Origin: Spirochaetia bacterium | GTDB taxonomy: Bacteria; Spirochaetota; UBA12135 | Assembly: GCA_003497555.1 (NCBI GenBank) | Contig: DNNS01000554.1 | Coordinates: forward strand, 1-6,531 | DNA length: 6,531 bases | Reading direction: 5' to 3' | In this document: piece after piece, positions 1-4,998 of the stretch | Numbering within the stretch: the stretch's first letter is position 1 | Layout of the letters: the number at the start of each line of letters is the position of its first letter | The notes under the pieces: generated by a model | What the model saw: the letters and a program-made list of their open reading frames with translations, nothing else | Told to the model about the DNA's origin: nothing | Database searches by the model: none | Translations under genes and position numbers: made by a program

Positions 1-761
1 GCGGCGGCAGCAGTGAATTCCGCGAACACGAAAATTATACGGCCGGAGACAGCCTGCGGCATATTAACTGGCGGATTTACGCCAAAAGCGGAAAGCTGTT
101 TTTAAAAACGCGCGATGACGAACAAAATCCGGTTTCGGCAATTTTATTTGATGTCTCTTCATCCATGCGCAGCCGGTATAATTATGCCGGTAAAATTCCC
201 GCGCTGGAAAACTTGTGCAGGTATTTCTGTTATGCCTTTATTATTCACCGCCAGCCCGCAGCTTTCAGTTTTTTTTCCACCCGCCTGCATGAACCGCTTG
301 CAGCTGAAAAAATCATTTCTCCCCAGAAAATCCTGCAGAAAATGCATGAGTATATTTGCGGCGCTGATCGGCAGATCACAGATTACTGCCGGGTTTTTTC
401 TGAAGCAATAGCCGCGATTCCCCAAAACAGCCGCTTGTATCTGGTTTCTGATTTTTATATTGATCCGGAAAAGCTGGCAAAGGAACTGGCAAAATTCACG
501 CTGAAAAAATGCCTGCTTACCTGTGTTCATTTTATTGACAGCAGTGAATATACCCTGAATATCAAAAGCGGCAATGTATTTATTGATTCGGAAAGCGGAG
601 AAAAAATGTATTTTGACGGAGTTTTATCAGCTGAATACCGCAGGCTTGTTGACCGGCATATAAAAAATATGGAACTGGCCTGCAGGGCAGCCGGAATAAA
701 TTATAAAACTTTTTTTACCGCTCAAAATCCCCTCCGCCAGTTTGCCGGAATTTTTTCCTGA
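1..761 (+). CDS. DUF58 domain protein (vWA-like fold), C-terminal part
   Basis: Partial gene cut by the left window edge; the reading frame starts at base 3 and gives 252 residues before TGA at 759-761. It opens inside the DUF58 core: SSEFREH (3-9), then YTAGDSLRHINWR (12-24) and AKSGKLFLK (27-35). These match the family signature of an EFRExRxYxxGDxxRxIxW segment followed by a K-rich strand. FDVSSSM (49-55) supplies a DxSxS MIDAS-type metal site (D50, S52, S54), and LVSDF near 147-151 resembles the second conserved strand of the vWA fold. From family knowledge, such proteins usually sit beside a MoxR AAA+ ATPase and vWA membrane proteins, and are thought to act in assembly or maturation of metal-dependent or envelope complexes; the exact role is unknown. 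The N-terminal part, often membrane-bearing, lies outside the window. No partner gene follows on the right, so this is probably the last gene of its operon. Family call is firm, function is not. Confidence 0.9.
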   Translation, partial: GGSSEFREHENYTAGDSLRHINWRIYAKSGKLFLKTRDDEQNPVSAILFDVSSSMRSRYNYAGKIPALENLCRYFCYAFIIHRQPAAFSFFSTRLHEPLAAEKIISPQKILQKMHEYICGADRQITDYCRVFSEAIAAIPQNSRLYLVSDFYIDPEKLAKELAKFTLKKCLLTCVHFIDSSEYTLNIKSGNVFIDSESGEKMYFDGVLSAEYRRLVDRHIKNMELACRAAGINYKTFFTAQNPLRQFAGIFS

Positions 762-895
762 TTTTTTCTGTTAACCCTGTTTAAAATTTCACCCTGCTTC
801 CGGTATTTCCGGGAAGGAAAATGCAGAAATCCGGCGGGAGAGGCTGCAATAAGCCCGGTAAGTTAAGACGTTACGAAAAACTTTTGATCGGAAGA
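762..895. other. Intergenic region with imperfect hairpin
   Basis: No convincing gene lies between the DUF58 stop and the promoter at 896. An imperfect inverted repeat, CTTCCGG (797-803) and CCGGGAAG (809-816) with loop TATTT and one bulged G, could fold on either strand. It is not followed by a T-run on +, so it is not a clear intrinsic terminator. A weaker GGAA/TTCC stem at 747-758, followed by TGATTTTTT, overlaps the end of the DUF58 gene and might help termination. A short GGCT/AGCC hairpin lies at about 843-856. I do not recognise an RNA family here. Confidence 0.3.
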
Positions 896-924
896 TTGAA
901 TTTGGGCGGGAAAAGGGGTATAAT
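896..924 (+). promoter_or_regulatory. Sigma70-type promoter for the MNT gene
   Basis: TTGAAT (896-901) is followed by a spacer of exactly 17 bases and a perfect TATAAT (919-924). Transcription would start near 931, about 42 bases upstream of the ATG at 973. The leader contains AAAGGA (941-946), embedded in a small inverted repeat AGGA-ATA-TCCT (943-953) that could act as an operator or mask this ribosome-binding sequence. The match to consensus is strong; activity is inferred. Confidence 0.7.
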
Positions 925-972
925 AGTTTAGGGCAAAAAAAAAGGAATATCCTGTTCATTGATCGTTTATTT

Positions 973-1263
973 ATGAAACTATCAGACAATAAATATTTTT
1001 CTGCTATCAGAAAAATTATATACAAGCATAGTGATGGAAAGCCGGATATTATATTATTTGGTTCAAGAGCATCCGGAGAAAACGAGTATAATTCAGATTA
1101 TGATATATGTATAGTTGACAACTGCAGTGTAACAAATTTGACCATGATAAAAACAGATATCGAGGATTCGAATATACCTTATAAGGTTGATATTGTAAAT
1201 TATAATAATGTTTCAATTGAATTAAAATTAAATATTGACCAGGGAATTAAATGGACAGAATAG
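973..1263 (+). CDS. MNT-type nucleotidyltransferase (MntA-like)
   Basis: A 96-residue minimal nucleotidyltransferase of the polymerase-beta superfamily. It shows the exact GSx10DxD signature: G30-S31, ten residues, then D42-Y-D44. A probable third acidic residue is D73 in YKVDIVNYN (70-78), the usual VDIV/VDLV strand. The length fits a complete minimal NTase, and the ending (GIKWTE) resembles the usual C-terminus. From family knowledge, such proteins pair with HEPN proteins; in the MntA-HepT toxin-antitoxin type the NTase neutralises the HEPN RNase by adding AMP to it. The active-site residues are intact here. The partner seems lost: only a short ORF overlapping the 3' end remains. The gene is much richer in A and T than its neighbours, which suggests acquisition. 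The ATG has no Shine-Dalgarno at normal distance; AAAGGA lies 26 bases upstream. An in-frame CTG at 952 sits at proper spacing from it, so the true start is uncertain. Confidence 0.85.
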   Translation: MKLSDNKYFSAIRKIIYKHSDGKPDIILFGSRASGENEYNSDYDICIVDNCSVTNLTMIKTDIEDSNIPYKVDIVNYNNVSIELKLNIDQGIKWTE

Positions 1264-1346
1264 AGCTGCGGGTAACAGTAAAAATCAAATTTATTATTCT
1301 ACACTTTCGATTTTGGCAGCTGCTGCAACAAAATCAGGTTCGGTAA
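1251..1346 (+). pseudogene. Possible truncated start of HEPN partner gene
   Basis: An ORF of 31 codons begins with ATG at 1251, inside the last codons of the MNT gene (overlap 1251-1263), and is preceded by AGGGA (1241-1245) at 5 bases spacing. Its first residues, MDRIELR, resemble the usual N-terminus of HEPN/nucleotidyltransferase substrate-binding proteins that follow MNT genes with such an overlap. After about eight codons the resemblance stops, and the frame runs into the 3' end of the convergent gyrA gene before TAA at 1344-1346. A full HEPN protein has roughly 100-150 residues and there is no room for one here. I infer that the initiation region survives while the body was deleted. The resemblance rests on very few residues, so chance is a real alternative. 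Confidence 0.4.
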
Positions 1347-3723
1347 CCGAAACCAGGCGAACGCCTTTGGCCGGCCGGCCCAGCACTGAAATAGTGGAAG
1401 GATCTATGCTGATTATTTTGCCGCGGGAAGTTATGATAAGCAGGCCGTCATTGGTGCCGATGGATTTAACCGAGGCTATTTCACCGGTTTTTTGATCGGT
1501 TTTCATGCAGATCTGGCCTTTACCGCCGCGGCCTTTGGCATTAAACGCGCTGAAAGCAAGCTTTTTCCCGTAGCCTTTTTCTGTAGCGATCAGCAGATGA
1601 TTTTTCTGATCTACTACTTCAATGCCTACGACTTCATCGTCTTTACCGAGTCTTATGCCCCTGATGCCGCGCGCTGTTCTGCCCATGATGCGTATGCTTT
1701 TTTCGCTGGTTTTAAGCGCCAGGCCCTTGCGGGTTACAAGTATTACTTCATCGCTGCCGGTAGTAAGAACCGTACCAACCAGAAAATCATCGTTCTCAAG
1801 AGCAATAGCCTGAATACCGCGTTTTTTGGCGTTTTCAAGAACAGAGACCGGAGATTTTTTTACAATTCCGCGGGCGGTTATCATAAGAATAAAATGATCT
1901 TCGCGGAATTCGGCAAATTTGATAAGACTGTTGATTTCTTCATTGGCGCTTAGATTAAGCAGCAGTTTGATGTTTTTACCCTGGTTGGTGCGGGAACCTT
2001 CGGGCAGTTCATGAATTTTCATCCAGAAGGCCTTGCCCTTGTTGGTAATAAACAGAATATTGTCGTGCGTGGAAGCTACAAAAAGATGCGACATTAAATC
2101 TTCGTCTTTCAGGGACGCCGCTGCTACTCCCTGCCCGCCGCGGTTTTGTTTTTTATAAATGGATGCCGGGGTGCGTTTAATGTATCCGGAATTGGTAATG
2201 GCAATAACCATGTTTTCTTTTAATATATAATCTTCGGGATCAAGTTCTTCGCCGATTTCAGAGGTGATTTCTGTACGCCGGTCGTCTCCGAATTTTTCGG
2301 CAATCTGGGTAAGTTCGTCTTTGATGAGGGCAAGAATTTTCAAGGGGTTGGCAAGGAGGTCTTTAAGATAGGCAATAAGTTTTTGCAGTTCTGCAAATTC
2401 TTCTTTCAGTTTGGCGACTTCGAGCGATGCCAGCCTGCGCAGCTGCATATCAAGTATGGCCTGGGCCTGAATTTCGGAAAGGCTGAATCTGTCCATTAAA
2501 GCGCTGCGCGCCTTGTCTGCGCTTTCGCTTTTTTTGATGATTTTTATCACTTCGTCAATATTATTAATGGCAATAATCAGTCCCTCAATAATATGCGCCC
2601 GGGCTTCGGCCTTGGCTAAATCGAATTTTATACGCCGTACGATCACTTCATTGCGGTGATTGACAAAATGAAAAATCAGTTCTTTCAGATTCAGAATTTT
2701 CGGCTCATTATTTACCAGGGCCAGATTAATAATACCGAAAGTTGATTCCAGGGAAGTATGCTTGTAAATCTGGTTTAATATAATCTGGGGGTTGATGTCT
2801 TTTTTAAGTTCAACTACAACCCTGATTCCGCTTTTATCGGATTCATCGCGCAAGGCTGCAATACCCTTGATTTTTTCTTCTTTTACCAGTTCCGCAATTT
2901 TCTGGATCATGTAGGATTTATTTACCAGATAGGGAATTTCCGTAATAATAATAGCGTCTCTTTTGGCTTTGGTTTCTTCAATGGTAACGCGCCCGCGTAC
3001 CTTGACAATGCCCCGGCCTGTACGGTAGGCTTCTTTAATGCCTTTACTGCCGCAGATTAATCCGCAAGTGGGAAAGTCCGGGCCTTTGACGAATTTGATC
3101 AATTCATTGATATCACACCCGGGGTTGTCAATATAATAATGAATGGCCTTGACAATTTCACGCAGATTATGCGGGGGCATATTGGTGGCCATGCCCACAG
3201 CAATGCCGGAAGCTCCGTTAATCAGCAGATTGGGAATGGCAGCCGGAAGCACTACCGGTTCTTTCATGGTATCGTCAAAATTATTCTGAAAGTCAACGGT
3301 TTCTTTATCAATGTCTCTGAGCATTTCTTCGGCAATGCGTTCCAGGCGCGCTTCGGTATAACGCATGGCAGCAGGCATGTCGCCGTCAATAGAGCCGAAA
3401 TTACCCTGCCCGTCAATCAAGGGATAGCGCAGGGAAAAATCCTGGGCCAAACGCACCAGGGCATCGTAAACTGCAGCATCTCCGTGCGGGTGATATTTAC
3501 CAAGCACGTCTCCGACAATTCTGGCGCATTTTTTATAGGGTTTGTTCCATGATACTCCAAGTTCGTGCATACCGAAAAGAATTCGCCGGTGTACAGGTTT
3601 AAGACCGTCGCGTGCGTCAGGCAGGGCGCGTGCGACAATAACGCTCATGGCATAGGTAAGATAGGAAGTTTTCATCTCATCTTCAATAAAAACCGGTATT
3701 ATTTTTGGTTTGTTCTTGCTCAA
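1294..3723 (-). CDS. gyrA: DNA gyrase subunit A
   Basis: Complete GyrA of 809 residues from the preferred TTG start. With GyrB it forms the A2B2 enzyme that introduces negative supercoils using ATP; GyrA cuts and rejoins DNA. Numbering from this start: the winged-helix region holds GKYHPHGD (75-82) and AAMRYTE (118-124), with catalytic Tyr122 and neighbouring Arg121. IAVGMATN (174-181) carries the DNA-bending Ile. A coiled-coil arm covers about 360-490. The C-terminal DNA-wrapping pinwheel shows six repeats near 506, 556, 611, 659, 709 and 760, which favours GyrA over ParC. The GyrA box appears as QNRGGQG (526-532) instead of Q(R/K)RGG(R/K)G, and a second box-like KGRGGKG lies at 730-736. The quinolone position equivalent to E. 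coli Ser83 is Ala83; Asp87 is kept. Start choice: AAAGGAG at 3731-3737 is 7 bases from TTG at 3723 but only 1 base from the upstream in-frame TTG at 3729. gyrB is not adjacent in this window. Confidence 0.97.
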   Translation of the reverse strand: MSKNKPKIIPVFIEDEMKTSYLTYAMSVIVARALPDARDGLKPVHRRILFGMHELGVSWNKPYKKCARIVGDVLGKYHPHGDAAVYDALVRLAQDFSLRYPLIDGQGNFGSIDGDMPAAMRYTEARLERIAEEMLRDIDKETVDFQNNFDDTMKEPVVLPAAIPNLLINGASGIAVGMATNMPPHNLREIVKAIHYYIDNPGCDINELIKFVKGPDFPTCGLICGSKGIKEAYRTGRGIVKVRGRVTIEETKAKRDAIIITEIPYLVNKSYMIQKIAELVKEEKIKGIAALRDESDKSGIRVVVELKKDINPQIILNQIYKHTSLESTFGIINLALVNNEPKILNLKELIFHFVNHRNEVIVRRIKFDLAKAEARAHIIEGLIIAINNIDEVIKIIKKSESADKARSALMDRFSLSEIQAQAILDMQLRRLASLEVAKLKEEFAELQKLIAYLKDLLANPLKILALIKDELTQIAEKFGDDRRTEITSEIGEELDPEDYILKENMVIAITNSGYIKRTPASIYKKQNRGGQGVAAASLKDEDLMSHLFVASTHDNILFITNKGKAFWMKIHELPEGSRTNQGKNIKLLLNLSANEEINSLIKFAEFREDHFILMITARGIVKKSPVSVLENAKKRGIQAIALENDDFLVGTVLTTGSDEVILVTRKGLALKTSEKSIRIMGRTARGIRGIRLGKDDEVVGIEVVDQKNHLLIATEKGYGKKLAFSAFNAKGRGGKGQICMKTDQKTGEIASVKSIGTNDGLLIITSRGKIISIDPSTISVLGRPAKGVRLVSVTEPDFVAAAAKIESVE

Positions 3724-3730
3724 AGACAAG

Positions 3731-3737
3731 CTCCTTT
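3731..3737 (-). promoter_or_regulatory. Ribosome binding site deciding the gyrA start
   Basis: AAAGGAG on the minus strand is a near-ideal Shine-Dalgarno sequence. Two in-frame TTG codons follow, at 3729 and 3723, with no ATG until codon 17 of the shorter form, inside conserved sequence. Spacing is 1 base to the first TTG and 7 bases to the second, so 3723 is the more likely start. Confidence 0.7.
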
Positions 3738-3802
3738 ATTATCGATAAAATTTTCCGGGAACCTATGAATAGCTGTAAAGAATACTGCTCATGGAATGAT
3801 AT

Positions 3803-3831
3803 ATACTACGCTGAAACAGCAAAAAAGTCAA
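3803..3831 (-). promoter_or_regulatory. Probable gyrA promoter
   Basis: On the minus strand, TTGACT (3831-3826) is separated by exactly 17 bases from TAGTAT (3808-3803). This matches consensus at five of six and four of six positions. Transcription would start near 3796, giving a leader of about 70 bases before gyrA. The -35 lies in one copy of a direct repeat. A second TTGACT at 3855-3850 has no matching -10 at 17 bases. Confidence 0.5.
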
Positions 3832-3858
3832 AATTCCGCAACACAAAAAAGTCAAAAT
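3820..3858. repeat. 15-base direct repeat upstream of gyrA
   Basis: The plus-strand sequence caaaaaagtcaaaat occurs at 3820-3834 and again, identical, at 3844-3858, a 24-base period. The core gtcaaaat occurs a third time at 3896-3903. On the gyrA strand this reads ATTTTGAC, so each copy carries a -35-like TTGAC. The arrangement could be a regulator site, tandem -35 elements, or a simple local duplication in AT-rich DNA. Confidence 0.6.
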
Positions 3859-4002
3859 ATGTTGACAAGGTCATGCTGATTATAAATTATTATTTGTCAA
3901 AATCGTTCCGCTGCAGGTTACGAATATCAATAAAGAGGATTAAATTAATTTTTGGATATTTGCAAAAATCATTGTAAATACGGCAATAAAATTTTTTATA
4001 AA

Positions 4003-4686
4003 TTAATGCCTGTCAATAAATTTTTGAAATTCATCGGCTAAAATATTTTTTAATTGAATTATATCGGGATTTTTAAGAAAATCTGCAATGGCGCAGTAAT
4101 CTGTATCCGGGGAATTTTTTTCCATGAATAATTCCCGGCATTTCGACTGGGTTGTATGTACCGGAATGGATCCGTGCTGCAGAAAAGCCTGTGCATCGCG
4201 TTTCTGTGCCGAGCCGGCTATTTTCCCCAGGGGAGTGGTAATCTCATAAAGCGACGGGGAAGCAAAACACACCTGGCTGCGGCCGGGAACAGCACTGTGC
4301 TTTTTTTGCCGCTGTACTGCTGCCGGAACACCGATGCGCAGAAAAAATGCTTCCAGTACACTGGAGATTTTTTTGTAGGTATCATACAGAGAACCGCCGA
4401 AAAAAAGACTGTAAACAGATGCGGCTATGGAATATGTGATTTCATTATCATGCAGCACCGCCCGGCCGCCGGTAATGCGCTGTACTATTTCGATATCCGG
4501 AATTATTTTCCGTACGGCCCCGGGATCTTGTGAAATACCAAGGCTTATAGACGGCGCATTCCATTCATAAATACGTATTAAATAATCCTGCGGAGAAAAA
4601 TCATGGGCCTTTTCAAAATTTTCCCGATCATTCTGCATGTTAAGAACAGCCGCAAGCGGAGGATCAATATTTACTTGTGCCGGCAT
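4003..4686 (-). CDS. LipM-like octanoyltransferase (BPL/LplA family)
   Basis: A 227-residue protein of the biotin/lipoate transferase family. QRITGGRAVLHDNEITYS (69-86) is the nucleotide/acyl-binding motif in the form typical of LipM and LipL, with GGRxVLHxxE. VCFASPSLYEI (139-149) matches the LipM segment around its acyl-accepting cysteine, so Cys140 is the likely catalytic residue. GKIAGSAQKR (154-163) carries the invariant lysine (K155), and LQHGSIP (169-175) completes the signature. The known family role is transfer of octanoate from acyl-carrier protein to lipoyl domains such as GcvH or the E2 subunits of 2-oxoacid dehydrogenases, for later conversion to lipoate. It is shorter than Bacillus LipM (about 278 residues), mainly at the C-terminus, and the usual NMAxDE motif near the N-terminus is degenerate (LNMQND, 15-20). 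A lipoate ligase or an amidotransferase role (LipL-like) is possible. The ATG has only a weak Shine-Dalgarno but starts one base after the stop of a small ORF, implying translational coupling. Confidence 0.82.
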   Translation of the reverse strand: MPAQVNIDPPLAAVLNMQNDRENFEKAHDFSPQDYLIRIYEWNAPSISLGISQDPGAVRKIIPDIEIVQRITGGRAVLHDNEITYSIAASVYSLFFGGSLYDTYKKISSVLEAFFLRIGVPAAVQRQKKHSAVPGRSQVCFASPSLYEITTPLGKIAGSAQKRDAQAFLQHGSIPVHTTQSKCRELFMEKNSPDTDYCAIADFLKNPDIIQLKNILADEFQKFIDRH

Positions 4687-4687
4687 T

Positions 4688-4765
4688 TTACCAGCCCATA
4701 CCGGTTTTCAGTCCGAATAGTACAAGCGAACCTGTTATATATACATATTTAAGCATTTCATTCAT
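4688..4765 (-). CDS. Small hydrophobic protein upstream of lipM-like gene
   Basis: A 25-residue ORF that I do not recognise. It starts with ATG at 4765-4763, preceded by GGAAAAG (4775-4769), and ends with TAA at 4690-4688; one base later the lipM-like ATG begins. It opens MNEMLKY and then has a hydrophobic stretch (YVYITGSLVLFGL, residues 7-19) followed by a basic residue and glycines, ending GMGW. This looks like a single short membrane segment. Support comes from the ribosome-binding site, the 12-base gap to the preceding small ORF and the 1-base gap to the next gene. A translated leader whose only job is coupling is the main alternative to a functional membrane peptide. Confidence 0.45.
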   Translation of the reverse strand: MNEMLKYVYITGSLVLFGLKTGMGW

Positions 4766-4777
4766 TATCTTTTCCAA

Positions 4778-4912
4778 TTAAAAAAAAGTATAATCGCACT
4801 CCTCAAGGGGAATTCGATAATCGTAAATAAGCAAATTTTTATCGTTGCACATCAGCGGTTTTTTGTTTTCATTGTTTTTATTTGCCGCGTTTTTCGTCGG
4901 GCAGCGCAACAC
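4778..4912 (-). CDS. Small hypothetical protein, first of lipM-like cluster
   Basis: A 44-residue ORF with no family I recognise. The GTG start (4912-4910) has a very strong GGAGG (4923-4919) at 6 bases spacing, and the frame ends at TAA 4780-4778. The N-terminal half is polar, with many Asn and Lys residues; the C-terminal part (DKNLLIYDYRIPLEECDY, about 24-41) has a more ordinary protein composition and a Glu-Glu-Cys. Cysteines are at 4, 22 and 39. No membrane segment or signal peptide is seen. It lies 86 bases after the sulfatase and 12 bases before the 25-codon ORF. The upstream TATAAA-like sequence (about 4937-4942) could be a -10 but lacks a good -35. It may be a real small protein, a degraded gene end, or chance with a good ribosome-binding site. 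Confidence 0.4.
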   Translation of the reverse strand: MLRCPTKNAANKNNENKKPLMCNDKNLLIYDYRIPLEECDYTFF

Positions 4913-4918
4913 TCTGAT

Positions 4919-4923
4919 CCTCC
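4919..4923 (-). promoter_or_regulatory. Strong ribosome binding site before the 44-codon ORF
   Basis: GGAGG on the minus strand is a full Shine-Dalgarno core placed 6 bases before the GTG at 4912. No recognised gene uses it, which is the main reason to treat the following small ORF as possibly translated. Confidence 0.5.
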
Positions 4924-4998
4924 CGGCACAGGGTCTTTTATAATATCGGCCACGGCTAAATCGACTTTAAAAACCGGCAGCCTGATATCGGATAATAT

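Noticed and set aside
821..931. Plus-strand ORF of 36 codons with AAGGA just before its ATG
   Set aside because: The Shine-Dalgarno is too close to the ATG, the frame runs through the -35 and -10 of a better promoter, and the basic peptide is not recognised.
1492..1953. Long plus-strand ORF of 153 codons inside gyrA
   Set aside because: Antisense shadow of the conserved gyrA C-terminal domain, without a ribosome-binding site or family resemblance.
3862..3886. Plus-strand TTGACA followed by TATAAA
   Set aside because: The spacer is only 13 bases and no plus-strand gene follows.
3879..3900. Minus-strand TTGACA followed by TATAAT as gyrA promoter
   Set aside because: Both hexamers are perfect but the spacer is 10 bases, too short for a sigma70 promoter; the pair at 3803-3831 has a 17-base spacer.
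3765..3977. Plus-strand ORF of 70 codons upstream of gyrA
   Set aside because: It lies antisense to the gyrA leader and promoter, is Lys-rich because of AT-rich repeats, and has only a weak ribosome-binding site; no family resemblance was seen.
3970..4002. AT-rich inverted repeat after the lipM-like gene as a terminator
   Set aside because: The stem (ATAAAA/TTTTAT) has no GC pairs and would be unstable; not a credible intrinsic terminator.
4829..4940. Plus-strand hydrophobic frame resembling a membrane segment
   Set aside because: It has no ATG and no ribosome-binding site; its hydrophobic look is the complement of the Asn/Lys-rich small ORF on the minus strand.
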